Shown in pieces: positions 22,700-33,305 of a stretch of 64,000 nt of DNA. Within the stretch, counting starts at the first letter, position 1, and each line of letters begins with the position of its first letter. Made by a program: the position numbers and the translations under genes. Source of the DNA: Siphonodentalium dalli (Eukaryota > Mollusca > Scaphopoda > Gadilida > Siphonodentaliidae); NCBI GenBank assembly GCA_032622095.1, contig CP136068.1:116673509-116737508 (forward strand). The letters run 5' to 3'. The notes beneath the pieces are model-generated. The model did not search any database, was not told the origin of the DNA, and was given only the letters and a program-made list of their open reading frames with translations.

Positions 22700-23600
22700 C
22701 TCAAAACTGATATAGAGAGCTCTTCAAATCATACACTTGAGTGATGTTAGAAATTTAAATCATTGGAAGATATTTCTAAATATTTAGAGATATCAGCAAA
22801 TAATATATTGCCAAATATTTAGAGCCAATCTTCAAATCATTTGGAGATATCCTCAAAACCATTTATGGAGAAGTACATGTATTAAGTCTGATTGGTCAGA
22901 CTTATCCATAGATCAATAGTGATATCTTCAATTAATTTGGAGATATCTCCAATTTATTTTTAGATACTAGTAACTTCAAATGATTTGAAGATATCTTTAT
23001 AATCTCTAAGTGCTCTTCCTACAGTAACTGAAGATATTTAAATACCAATTTAAAGAGAAATGTAAATGTTTTTGAGATACTGTACAGTAATGCCCTAATT
23101 AATTGACTCCTTAACCACAGCAGAATTACGGGTAACTTTTCAGGATTTAGTCAGAAATATGGCTTGTTGCCATTCATTGGAAAGCTCTCCCCGAGAGTTT
23201 TCCGATGAATGGCAACAAGCCATATTTCCGACTAAATCCTGACTCAAAGTTACCCATAATTCTGCTGTGGTTAAGGAGTCGATTAATTATGGCATTACTG
23301 TACTACCAAATAATAGTATTTAGAGACATCTTCAATTATGGGAAGATTTCTTCAAATGAATTTGAGATATCTCCAAATATGTTTTATACATGTACATGTA
23401 GATATCTAATAAGAATTGGAAGATATCTTCAATTATTTAAGTATATGCTATATAAAATTCAGTTCTAAATTGACACCAGTTTCATCTATTCAATTGAAAG
23501 ATTTCTCCATTTTGATATTTAGAAATATCTTCTTTTAATTGGAGATATATTCAACCATTTAAGGTTATTTTCAAATATTTTAGTATATCTTAATATACAT
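22700..23600. repeat. Degenerate GATATC-centred palindrome array
   Basis: Repeated near-palindromes of the type TTTGGAGATATCTCCAAA or TTGAAGATATCTTCAA at irregular 20-40 bp spacing, continuing the short stretch at 22135-22190. Interrupted by the family F MITE at 23095. Confidence 0.7.
23095..23300. mobile_element. Family F MITE copy 10
   Basis: 206 bp, TA at 23093-23094 and 23301-23302, both arms nearly complete. Confidence 0.9.
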
Positions 23601-23675
23601 GTCTGCTATGCATAGAAAGAAAGATTAGTTTGCCTATCAAAGACAGCAGTAGTATTAGGGTTAATATTCATAACG

Positions 23676-24185
23676 GTGCATACAATGTGTGTTACAGAGT
23701 CTGAACGACTGATAAACAAAACAGTAAGTTGGCCTGGAGGAGTCACCCAGTGGCACAGTATTGGATTGATGATTCATACCGGTCGATTCCATCCACGCAC
23801 GACAATGATTAAAACCCGTAATGGTTTTACTACTAATTTACTATTTATTCCCACCGCCCGTCTTTTGATTTGTCAATCCTCCAACCGGCATATCAATGAA
23901 AGAAGATAATGGGGTCCACGGCGGGTGCGCTAACTGCATCACCAAAGGAGCTTTGCGATCTATCTGAAGTTTTGAACCATGTGTGTACGTTCTTATCGGT
24001 ACCAGTATTCATACCCTGTCTTAAATAGTATTTGGGCCAGCTTTTGGGCTTCAAATAAAAGCATGGTAATAAAAGAATTTGATGGCGACAAAGTGTGGTA
24101 TTTGATGGCCAGAATGGGCCTATTTGAGCAGTTTGTATCCCTTTCCAGGTCTGCTATTAATTAATCGCGGGCGCTAGTTTGCCCA
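23676..24185 (+). other. Possible coding-like stretch in ADAM intron 1, unresolved
   Basis: Less AT-rich than its surroundings. From ATG at 23909 it reads MGSTAGALTASPKELCDLSE, and the neighbouring frame then stays open to 24164 (SIWASFWASNKSM, KVWYLMARMGLFEQF). The frame switch near 24020 has no splice signals. It could be a decayed gene fragment or chance; I recognise no family. Confidence 0.2.
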
Positions 24186-24400
24186 TCACGCCATGATCAC
24201 GGGAATTCAGTTCAATCGGGTCGCATCCGTGGTCATCTGTGCCGGAAAATATAGCTACAAGTACCAGGAAAGCTTCTCTTATTGTGGTAAAGTTTGGCAC
24301 ATTACTATTGAAAAAAGTGATAAAAATATATGGTATCGTCTATCGAAGTGTGAAATCTACGAAAGTCTGTGACCCGACCATTTTCAACAGAGCTCTGATA

Positions 24401-24551
24401 ATCCACAGTTACTGTACGTAAACTCCCAAAAATAACGTTTTAATCAAAATTATAAATCGGTATCCTAATATAAAGACATTATATTAGGATACCGATTTAT
24501 GAATTTGATTAAAACCTTATATAAGTGACTTTATGTACAGTAACTGTGGAT
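24401..24551. mobile_element. 151-bp palindromic TA element
   Basis: TA at 24399-24400 and 24552-24553. Arms begin ATCCACAGTTACTGTAC and meet at TATAAAGACATTATA. A diverged half copy is at about 59885-59965. Confidence 0.85.
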
Positions 24552-24636
24552 TATCTACATGTAAGTTAGCTATAAATGTACATGTACATGTAGGTTCACA
24601 ACTTATTATTATTAATTTAGTCTAGGCAGCCCTGGG

Positions 24637-24722
24637 AATTGAGGAAATGCCCAGGCAATATTTTTGCCTATAGGCGCCACCCGCTATAGGCAAAACTATT
24701 GCCTGGGCAGTTTCCTCAATTC
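24637..24722. repeat. 86-bp hairpin
   Basis: GAATTGAGGAAATGCCCAGG with inverted partner around the loop CGCCACCCG. No flanking duplication established. Confidence 0.8.
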
Positions 24723-24921
24723 ATATTAGGTGGAAGAAACTGATTTTACCGTGGTAATTTTGCAACAATATTGTCATTTCAAATAAATTATAACCTTACA
24801 CACAACTTAGCCTACTTATGTACATGTATGTTATTGTATTATGATCAGTTTAAAGTAATTATAGATAATACTGTATGCTTAAATCTAATTCACTCAAATA
24901 ATCTAACTTTCTTCTAAATTC

Positions 24922-25160
24922 TCAGTCATTTTCGGGTTCCAACATTGTTTCCAGCCAACTACACAACATACTAGTATGTACAATTCTACAAACATCTCCC
25001 AAACAGTGTCGTATAAACTCCTTATACATACGGTATGTAGTTAATGCCCCAGTGACAATATTTTTAAATAAGTGTGAAAGGAAAATAATTTTGGCTGAAG
25101 AGGTTGTATTTCTTTCTAATTTATGATTGACACAATGAAAGTTTTCTTGGGCAAACTTGC
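24922..25160 (-). CDS. Weak candidate alternative terminal exon of the ADAM gene
   Basis: Open frame of 79 codons after TTTGCTAG, ending at TGA/TAG-bounded 24922. It would join exon 1 in phase (G plus GC) to give a 104-residue secreted protein with KFAQENFHCVNHKLE, an N-T-T glycosylation site and four Cys. The acceptor lacks a good pyrimidine tract and I know no relative. Exon 2 is a far better partner for exon 1, so this may be chance. Confidence 0.15.
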
Positions 25161-25192
25161 CTAGCAAACTGATTTTGTCTCTGCTTTTACTA

Positions 25193-25248
25193 GATCATGC
25201 CACGAATCTCTACTCTGGCTGACGCCCGTAGAGATTCGTGGCATGATC
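25193..25248. mobile_element. 56-bp TA-flanked hairpin, minimal derivative of the 480-bp element
   Basis: GATCATGCCACGAATCTCTAC and its complement around CTGGCTGACGCCCG, flanked by TA. The same terminal arm ends the element at 41642-42121. Confidence 0.8.
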
Positions 25249-25861
25249 TATGCTTTTACATGACATTGCTTATTGCCTTGGCTAATTCCCAGGGCTGCAT
25301 GATATTCAGGAACCATGGGGGCTTGGTGGTTGGCATGCATTGCACCCTCATACAGCTACATGTACATGTACCGGTACCTGTGCCAATTGCTATTAATATG
25401 GATGTTATGCTGTAAAAAGGTGGCTAAAACAGGTCCCAGCTTTTGAGGAAAATTATTTCTATTAAGTAGGGTATCATAAAGGCCAACAACCTCGAACTGT
25501 TTACAAAATGTCACATGTCACACAAAGGCACACATTTCCATGCATGTCCACAGGGTAACAGTATGTCAATTTCGAAATGCGCGATACGATGCATGCTTTG
25601 TTCAGTACTGTGCACCAATTTTAATTAAATTTAAGGTCACTTTGCAAGGTCCAACTGGTGGCATGTTGGCAACAGTAATTATTGACTTCTTTAAGAAGAC
25701 CTGGTAGGGTCGAGGAGTCCAGAATGATAACCTTTTCAGGAAGCTCCAGTCACGAAAGGGTTAACCCATACTCTACACAGCAATTGGTTGAATGTTGAGA
25801 ACAATCTCAAGATACATTTCAGCCATAAATTTCAAACTGATACTGCCCTAGGAGTAGTTAA

Positions 25862-26253
25862 CCCTTTACCCAACAGAAGGGCCCTGTGCCAATGCATTCT
25901 CTTATATATGCGAGTCGACCATAGGTCGCCTCGCATATATAAGAGAATGCATTGGCTTAACACATTAAAAATTATAATATTGTTAAAGAATGTAAGAAAA
26001 AATGGTAAAAAGTGTTAAAAAAAGATTTTTTTTAGGCCAATGCATTCTCTTATATATGCGAGGCGACCTATGGTCGACTCGCATATATAAGAGAATGCAT
26101 TGGCACAGGGCATAACTATAACCATCACAATGTGGTCAATGAGCCGGTTCCAATGATATCCATATTTGTATGGTTTTATTGAGACAGACCCAAGATATTT
26201 TAGGCGGTTGAAGCTTTATTTGGCCGGTTTTGGCCGGTTTGTTGGGTAAAGGG
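25862..26253 (-). mobile_element. TTAA-flanked MITE, family A copy 4 (reverse orientation)
   Basis: TTAA at 25858-25861 and 26254-26257. Full-length and inverted relative to the other three copies. Sits in ADAM intron 1. Confidence 0.93.
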
Positions 26254-26459
26254 TTAATACCAATAAAATCTACTCTAATTATGAGTGTAACTCAGCTACA
26301 TGTACATGTACAGGTGTATAAACTGATTTTAACTCTCAACTATGGGTGTAAGAGTAGAGATTCATGGCATGATCCAAATGCTGCCCAGACTTTAAATATC
26401 CTAGTATCCCTCAATAATGCTAGTGGTACTATACAAGTAGTACCATTGAATATTGTACA

Positions 26460-27062
26460 GATTGGAGTGGGGTGGGATACCCCAAAATGCTACCCCCACC
26501 CCCACTGCACCCAAAAACATCACAAAATATGTACAATGGTACATCACCCCCCCCCCCCCCCCCCCCCCTCGTGCCCATCTTTGAGGAGTGGAGGAACCTC
26601 ACCGAGATCAACAAACAGGAATGTGGTAACAGGGGGTGGGTGGAAACCCAAACTTTGCCCAAAATGTTTAACAGTTGGAAATTTCATGCCCGACACAACA
26701 TTGATTAGAAATTTTACACCACATAATGGCATATATTAAAATTGTTCCTATCTGTTTGATTTTCCAACCAGTAATTTGTGGGGAATACACATGTATGTTA
26801 TTTTAGACCAACAGCAGCATATTTTTCTACTTTTGGTCCAAATTTAGGGGGTTGTCAGGTTCAATGTAAATTTCCAAAACTTGGAAAGTTTGATGTACCA
26901 GTTGGAATGTTCCAACCCAAGGGGGGGGGGGGTGCAAATGGTATTTTGCAAAAAATAGAAGTTTGGTCCAGTTCAAGAGGGGTGGATGCTGTTGGAAAAT
27001 TCAAGTTGGCCACCTCCCCCAATGGAGACCATCTACCCACGTCCATTTCGACGCAAGAGGGA
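26460..27062. repeat. Dispersed repeat P copy 1, with C and G homopolymers
   Basis: Shares AACTTTG-CCAAAATG, ACAGTT(G/A)-AAATTTC and poly-C/poly-G tracts (26547-26569 C, 26924-26934 G) with 50050-50930 and partly with 33530-33947. Long open frames here are by-products of the composition. Confidence 0.65.
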
Positions 27063-27697
27063 ACATGTGGGTAATATCTAGAAGGAAAATGTCAAGTGTG
27101 AAAAGGTTGAATAGAATTTGTAATAGAAAGAGGGTAGTGTTAAGGAGACATACATGTACAGTAGTGAGTATATGGAGAAGCTTTAAAAAAGGGTAGGGGT
27201 GTACATACTGGTATATAGTATGTACAATTGGGGAGGGGGTATGTATAATTGGGGAAGGGTGGTAGTTGAGGGAAGGATGTGATTGCATGTACACGTAGGA
27301 ACAAATTACTTGAGTGTGAATGTGTACAGACATGGAAGTGAACACAGTCCTTCTAAATGTTGAAATTATTAAATGATAAAATATAATTTTAATTAATATT
27401 TACTATACATGTAGTAACTATTATTGCACTATAGGTCCTACATAAATATTAATTACAATTATATTTTAAATTATCATTCAATAAATATAACATTTAGAAA
27501 ACTATGGTTTTATGTTTGGGCATTAACACCCAAACCCCTCCCCTCTCGATGATAATAATGCATGAATAATGTACGTCTATCTCTAACTGGTACTTTCATA
27601 CGGAACTTGTCTCGACGAATGAACCCCGTCTTGGACCCCGCCGGCTAGTTTGCATGATACAGTTTGAACGGAAGAAACTCGACACAATAAACAATGT
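27063..27697. other. ADAM intron 1, proximal part; no feature recognised
   Basis: AT-rich, then moderately CpG-containing towards exon 1. No repeats identified. Confidence 0.5.
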
Positions 27698-27703
27698 ACT
27701 TAC

Positions 27704-27779
27704 CATTTGCAAAGCCTTCATTTTGCAATAACAGGCAACTCGAGACACACACCAGGGCAACTGCCCTTAAAAATCCCAT
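27704..27779 (-). CDS. ADAM-family metalloprotease, exon 1 (signal peptide)
   Basis: Minus-strand first coding exon. ATG at 27777-27779 sits in a good context (AGGATGG), with an in-frame TAA 21 nt upstream that fixes the start. It reads MGFLRAVALVCVSSCLLLQ, NEGFAN and leaves in phase 1 at GTAAGTACATTG. The first ~20 residues are a classic signal peptide: one Arg, a hydrophobic core, and a likely cut after the A of GFA. Exons 2-4 join it in frame into an ADAM-type precursor, which would be cleaved to a membrane or secreted zinc protease. Intron 1 is 5.8 kb, intron 2 3.5 kb and intron 3 16.5 kb. The presumed catalytic HExxHxxGxxH exon is outside the window. Confidence 0.8.
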
Positions 27780-27933
27780 CCTGTGTTGAAAATTGTGCAC
27801 TTAAACCATTTTTATTCCGTAAATTTATCCGCGATGCAGAAGCAAAACAACCATCTGACGTTTTGTGTAGTATTCGCGTCGTGAGAATTTCACGTGTAAA
27901 AACTATAGCCCGACGCGCACCGAAACGCGCCCA

Positions 27934-27942
27934 ATTTATATA
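27934..27942 (-). promoter_or_regulatory. Candidate TATA box of the ADAM gene
   Basis: TATATAAAT on the minus strand, ~155 nt before the ATG, followed by CpG-containing sequence (GGGCGCGTTTCGGTGCGCG). A TATA-type promoter is plausible, but no start site is proven. Confidence 0.4.
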
Positions 27943-28343
27943 TTCGAAGCTGCTCGAAGGGAAAAAATTTAAGTTCCATTGCGGTTTGGAGCCTTAATTT
28001 ATGCTGTTTTTTTGTTTCATCCGGGTCCAGTTTCGCCGTCAGGGGGGTCAACGTTTGTCGTTAAATTCTTTTAAGCGGACTTTGTATGCCACATACAGAC
28101 GTGTAGGCCTATTATATCAGGGACTATTCAAGTCATATCTTATTATAACGGACCCCGACTTCTTGTTATTCTTCCTGATATATATACGGTACGAATAATA
28201 CGAATAATACGAGCGTGCCCATGGAAAACAATTGGGAAAATGATATGGCAAGTTATTTCAGATTAGGATAAAGACCAATACATATACTATCGTGTTCCAA
28301 AAAGTATTTATAAACTGTTCGCAATAAGAGTAGGCTACAGGTG

Positions 28344-28884
28344 CACACTGTCCAATCGGCTCGCGGAATACCAGTGTGAACGGCGGAATACCAGTGTTGT
28401 ACAGGAGAATACCAGTGTTTTTAAGCGATATGATGGTACCATAATTAGAACTGGACGGCTAAATAACATGACAAAAGACAATGGAAAGGTATGAGCGATC
28501 CATTTTACATTTACCCAGTGGAGAGGTCACCTGGTGATGTTCAGTTCGACTCTGGGCGATCTGGCCTTCGTTTAAAGCAGAAAAATAGGGTCTACAAACT
28601 CGTAGGGTGGAGGTCAAATTTTGCCCTAATCGGTATTCTAGTGCGTTTTGTTTTATTCCTGAGCATAACTTGCGGAATTTTTTATAAAATTCCTACATCG
28701 GAATCTATTGGCAAAACGTGCACATCGAAATCACTGGCGTGTATTAGTTGGAAATACACGAAAATAAATCGAAACGAGGGGCGGTGATCACAGAAAATGG
28801 CACGGCGAACTACCAGTGCATGCCAACGAGGGCTACCAGTGCCAAATTTTCTTTATATGGTAAGTTATATCGGGTATATGTCGG
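28344..28884. repeat. Left inverted arm of the CAC-ended element
   Basis: Includes an open frame (28491-28787) and a GTAAGTTAT donor at 28860. Mirrored at 30920-31459. Confidence 0.9.
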
Positions 28885-30063
28885 GGGATGTTTTAGATTC
28901 GGTTTAAGCTATAGGAATGTCTCATCCCCTCATCAAATTTGGGCACAATCGATCTAGAATGGTACATGTGTGGGTCTCTTGATATGAAAGTTCGAAATTT
29001 TAAGTACGGCGATACTCAACATTGGTGGAACATAAAGTAACAATTTAGTTGACAAGAGTTTAAATTTCCCTTTATTCGGTATTGGCACTGAGTTAGTTCC
29101 ATATCAATTGGATTCAAACAGTTAGTTTAAACTAATGTTTAACATTTGCAAATAAGTCTATCATTAAATAGGGAAGACGTTCTAATTCTAATGGAATGAT
29201 ATTTCTAATTATCCCAGCAAATGTTGCATATATGGGGTAGACTTGTTCCCAAAATTTAGAAAGTAATTGATATTATGGGGCATGCATATCTTTGCCTATA
29301 TGTTGAGTTCTTCGTCGATTTTAAGGCGTTGCCGTATGTATATGCATGCATGGATATGTGTGTGTCATTATTTGATGTATTGGATGTCTTAACTAAAGAT
29401 GAATGAGTTATATATATGTGTGTATATATGTATGTGCTGATGAATCAGTGAGTGATTGGCGAGTCGATGGTTGGCTGGATTATTTTTTGTTGATCGTTGC
29501 GTGGTGATTGGACGTATGTTGTGGATACGTACAGCCGTACAAATAGATTGATATATTTTATGACTGAGTGTGCATATGGATAAATCTAGGGGTTTATTTT
29601 ATGCATACCTAATTTTCTCTTTATTTTTCTCTTTTCCGAAAAGGAAAGCGTGGCAATCAATGGGACAAGAGGAAAAGAATAAAATTTGAAGAAAAAAAAC
29701 GTGACAGCGGAAACGGACACGATAGTGAAAATGCGGAGCCAGATGTGACTGGGCCAGTAACACCGGGGTCACAGTCAGGTGTGCCCAGCAAGCAACTTTC
29801 ATGGGCGCCCTTTAAGAGAGCGATCTATAACCGCGGGATCATCCCAGCAAGGAGAGTGTTTTTTCAACAAGGAGGCACGATGGATATTCAATACCAGCTA
29901 AAGCAACAACCGCCTTAAAAGGAACTGGATATACTTGAAAGACATAAAAACTTTTTTCGATCTGATTGCTAAAGAAAAAATCCCGATGGAGAACATTTCA
30001 TTCCGTGTATTTATCGAGACAGTTCGGTTGTTTTCCCTAAATTCAACCACGCAAATGAGATAA
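28820..30063 (+). pseudogene. Element-borne gene of unknown family, decayed
   Basis: The first exon lies in the left arm: from ATG 28820 it reads MPTRATSAKFSLYG and stops at GTAAGTTAT in phase 1. A pyrimidine-rich acceptor (TTTTTCTCTTTTCCGAAAAG) leads to 29644 in matching phase: KRGNQWDKRKRIKFEEKK, then DSGNGHDSENAEPDVTGPV, SWAPFKRAIYN, stop at 29916. Beyond the stop other frames continue with protein-like text (KELDILERHKNFF; after a T-run slip, IPMENISFRVFIETVRLF). So the original gene was longer and has picked up a stop and an indel. It has basic then acidic segments and no motif I can name. Splicing is inferred from signals and phase only. Confidence 0.5.
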
Positions 30064-30307
30064 TCCGCGGAGACAACGGCATTCTGGAAAACAGGATACA
30101 GGCTTTTTGGAGAACAAATCAACTTGCTTATAAACAATATAAACATATAAACAAGGCAGCATAACTGATAGATGTCGCAACCAATCACCACGGATTATAT
30201 TTAAAGCAATTGATTTATTCGCCACTCACCATTAGGCCAAACAGATTTTGGCATTTTATAATGTAATTGTTCAGCTACTGTTCAAATTCGGAAAATTGCA
30301 TTTAAAG

Positions 30308-30690
30308 TGATATGAAACACTCCGGTAGGGTGATCAAATAGAAATGGAGAACAATCTTGTTCAAAGTAGTTATGTTTACAAATATTATATGTATATTGAC
30401 AACACATATCGTCATTCTTATATATTAATTAAATGCAGTGACTGTCGACGACGAAATCATTTTCGTTAGTTTATCGCCGATAGATGCATGCGTCCCGAAT
30501 CGAGTATAGTAAATATTTACAATTTAGCGTAGTTCTGACATGTTTTCTATGGAGCGGTACGGTTGATTTGCTTGAAGTTTCGGTTATGTTAATATAATGC
30601 TATATACATCCCTCCAGTTGGCAGCACATTAATGCTAACTTATCAGTTTCACGCACCCGAATAAGTACACAATATGTCTTTAAACTGACG
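30308..30690. repeat. Dispersed repeat J, copy 2
   Basis: GAAACACTCCGGTAGGGTGA through AGTTTCACGCACCCGAATAA, matching 10758-11216 without the inserted tail. Confidence 0.75.
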
Positions 30691-30919
30691 TATCCCAATA
30701 GTTTTAAGAACATCAATTCTACAAAAACGCCATATTCTGACCTGGACATCATGAAATTTGTTCTATATTTTACACTAACTTTGAGTATCGACATATATAG
30801 TTGAAGTTTCGTACTTTCCTATTATAGATCCACATATTTACCCTTCTAGATCAACTTTGTCGTTATGTTGGGAATGGTGAGGCATTTCGGGTGCCCGGTG
30901 CTCTGTATGATGCGTTCAT

Positions 30920-31459
30920 CGACATATACCCGATATAACTTACCATATAAAGAAAATTTGGCACTGGTAGCCCTCGTTGGCATGCACTGGTAGTTCGCCG
31001 TGCCATTTTCTGTGATCACCGTCCCTCGTTTCGATTTATTTTCGTGTATTTCAAACTAATACACGCCAGTGATTTCGATGTGCACGTTTTTCCAATATAT
31101 TCCGCTGTCGAAATTTTATAAAAAATTCCGCAAGTTATGCCCAGGAATTAAACAAAACGCACTAGAATACCGATTAGGGCAAAATTTGATCTCCACCCTA
31201 CGAGTTTGTAGACCCTATTTTTCTGCTTTAAACAAAGGCCAGATCGACAAGAGTCGAACTGAACATCACCAGGTGACCTCTCCACTGGGTAGATGTAAAA
31301 TGGATCGCTCATACCTTTCCATTGTCTTTTGTCATGTTATTTAGCCGTCCAGTTCTAATTATGGTACCATCACATCGCTTAAAAACACTGGTATTCTCCT
31401 GTACAACACTGGTATTCCGCCGTTCACACTGGTATTCCGCGAGCCGATTGGACAGTGTG
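30920..31459. repeat. Right inverted arm of the CAC-ended element
   Basis: Inverted partner of 28344-28884, ending CAGTGTG then AGGTG. Confidence 0.9.
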
Positions 31460-31792
31460 AGGTGGGCAGTCGCAATTCTGCTGAAGCCAGTAACAGACCC
31501 GGTGGAATGACATCATGATTACTACATGTACCAAACTGGAAGTCAATCATACCATCAATCAAATATATTTCTCCAACTTGAAGATGCATGCTCCACCAAT
31601 AAGACTTAGTGTATAATTTATATGACCTCAACTTGAGAAAATATCAACCGGTCACTGAAGTTTGAGAACATTTCGGAGTAAGCATGCATTCTGTGTGGAA
31701 TCACAAAGAGACGGTGAAATCTAGAACTGCATTGCCCAGTATCAGATTCAAAGCGCGTTTTTTTTGTCAGTCTTCCATACAGGCCCCTGGGG

Positions 31793-31868
31793 AAAATTAC
31801 TAAAATACCAATATATAGACTATACTGGTATAGTCTATATTGGTATTTTAGTCATTTTCCCCAGGGGC
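31793..31868. repeat. 76-bp hairpin
   Basis: GCCCCTGGGGAAAATTACTA with inverted partner meeting at ACTATACTGGTATAGT. Probably a tiny palindromic transposon derivative. Confidence 0.85.
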
Positions 31869-32124
31869 ATGTGCATCGTCTTCCACAAAATGTTTTCGAA
31901 TTTGACCTGTGTTTTTCGTATCTGTAAACCAATTACAAATTAATATCAAGAAATGTTGTTAAACATTGTTTAAGTTATCATCCGGACAACACCAAACTTG
32001 ATTATTTTCGGGTCGAAAAAGGGACATAACTCCATCAAAACTCATCTGGCCGTAACTATTTTCGAATTTGACCTACGTTTTCACAAAAGTGAACCACATA
32101 CCTGTGTCATACGGGAGCGGGTCG

Positions 32125-32225
32125 TTTCGGCCCAGGGTCGATTCGGGCTTGGACTTTTCGGTCCAGGGCTCATTCGGCGGGCCGGGCTCGTTCGGCCGGG
32201 CTCATTCGGCCCCTATTCAATTCGG
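32125..32225. repeat. GC-rich CATTCGGCC-type short tandem repeat
   Basis: Degenerate units GGGCTCATTCGGC, GGGCTCGTTCGGC and GTCGATTCGGG in an otherwise AT-rich stretch. Confidence 0.6.
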
Positions 32226-32405
32226 GTAATTAGGTAGCGTGGGTGTTAATTGGACGGCCTTTTATGTTAATTGCCTTTGATTTGGGACCGGTCTTTTGAT
32301 GACAATGCAGATTATATTTGTACTTCACGTTTTATTGGCAACAATATTAATGGATAGGCCTATATATACATAGTAATTAACACACATCAACAAATTCAAA
32401 TAATG

Positions 32406-32565
32406 ACATGAATATATACATTTTACATGATAAAACATCCGAATATTTATTGCTTTAAAACAAGTTAAAACATGGAAGAATCAGTCAATCTATACATTTT
32501 ACATGATAAAACATCTGATTATTTATTGATTAAAAACAAGATAAAACATGGAAGAATCAATACAT
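32406..32565. repeat. Two-copy tandem duplication, ~86-bp unit
   Basis: TATACATTTTACATGATAAA and AAACATGGAAGAATCA occur twice. It lies just downstream of the minus-strand gene end at 32584. Confidence 0.8.
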
Positions 32566-32567
32566 TA

Positions 32568-32577
32568 TTTATTTATT
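32568..32577 (-). terminator. Candidate polyadenylation signal
   Basis: Two overlapping AATAAA hexamers on the minus strand (complement of TTTATTTATT), 7-16 nt past the TAA at 32584. Confidence 0.5.
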
Positions 32578-32583
32578 TTATTA

Positions 32584-32744
32584 TTATTCTTTAGTTCTTT
32601 GATTGGCCGTTCTTGTAAATGGTGTTGACATCTTCAGAAATTCTGTTGTTTTGGTGGTACCGTCCTTGTATGACTTCCATAGCGCCTCAAGGTCTGTGTC
32701 TAATTTAGCGTATTTCGACTTGATGTCGGTCTCGAGGTCCCTCG
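32584..32744 (-). CDS. Terminal exon of an unidentified minus-strand gene
   Basis: From the acceptor TTTTTGACGGTGGCAG the frame reads RDLETDIKSKYAKLDTDLEA, LWKSYKDGTTKTTEF, LKMSTPFTRTANQ and ends at tandem TAA stops. About 52 charged, helix-favouring residues. Two in-frame TGA codons just upstream of the acceptor argue that the frame starts by splicing. AATAAA follows at once. GC content at third positions is higher than in the surrounding DNA. I recognise no family. The preceding exon may be 33162-33219, which ends in matching phase 1. Confidence 0.45.
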
Positions 32745-33161
32745 CTGCCACCGTCAAAAATCATCAGACCGTGACCAAATTCGAACTTTACTTAAACTTT
32801 TATTATAAGAGTATAAAATATTATGACATATATTCAATGTCCATTAATATATATTGCTGGACTTCCAAGTTTATTGGTTTTGTTTTGTGCATCTTTGAGT
32901 GTGCTATATATATTAACACGGACTATGTGGATGAATATGTATAATTTTTATTTAACTCCTCAATTTGTACGATGTTTTTTAGATTTAATTTCGTCTTCCA
33001 GGTAGGAACAGTCAATGACAAATTGTCATCACATTCCAGAACAAACCACCAAATGAGCCCAATGTTTCCGAGACCATAATCAAGCATAATAACTCCAAGG
33101 GGAGTAACCCTATATTCGATGAGAATTAACCCAAAATGGATCCAAAAGTGTAGCCACCCAC

Positions 33162-33219
33162 GGATGCTTGTAATTTTACTATATTCATCCATAACCTTAT
33201 CTGCGCTGTCCATAAGCGC
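33162..33219 (-). CDS. Possible penultimate exon of the same unidentified gene
   Basis: Acceptor GTATATAGCAG, then ALMDSADKVMDEYSKITSI and a GTGGGT donor in phase 1. That joins the terminal exon as CCG (Pro). The acceptor is weak. The frame continues past the donor without stops for ~75 codons, so the exon end is uncertain. Confidence 0.3.
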
Positions 33220-33305
33220 CTGCTATATACGTCATGATACTATTGACGTCTCTTCTACATGCATGATAGTGCAGACGCGTATAGTATACACCCCAGGTCA
33301 ACTGG

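Larger units (their letters stand above)
28344..31459. mobile_element. CAC-ended element with 540-bp inverted arms and 5-bp target duplication
   Basis: Flanked by AGGTG at 28339-28343 and 31460-31464. Ends CACACTGTCCAATCGG. Arms 28344-28884 and 30920-31459 are near-identical, with GGAATACCAGTGT motifs repeated three times near each end. A CAC terminus with a 5-bp duplication is seen in Transib/ProtoRAG-type elements and the ends resemble their heptamer. No transposase with a DDE core is visible. The interior holds a decayed unidentified gene and a copy of dispersed repeat J (30308-30690). Confidence 0.75.

Noticed and set aside
26230-26739. 169-codon frame rich in Pro and His
   Set aside because: It runs through a TTAA MITE end and a poly-C tract; composition alone explains it.
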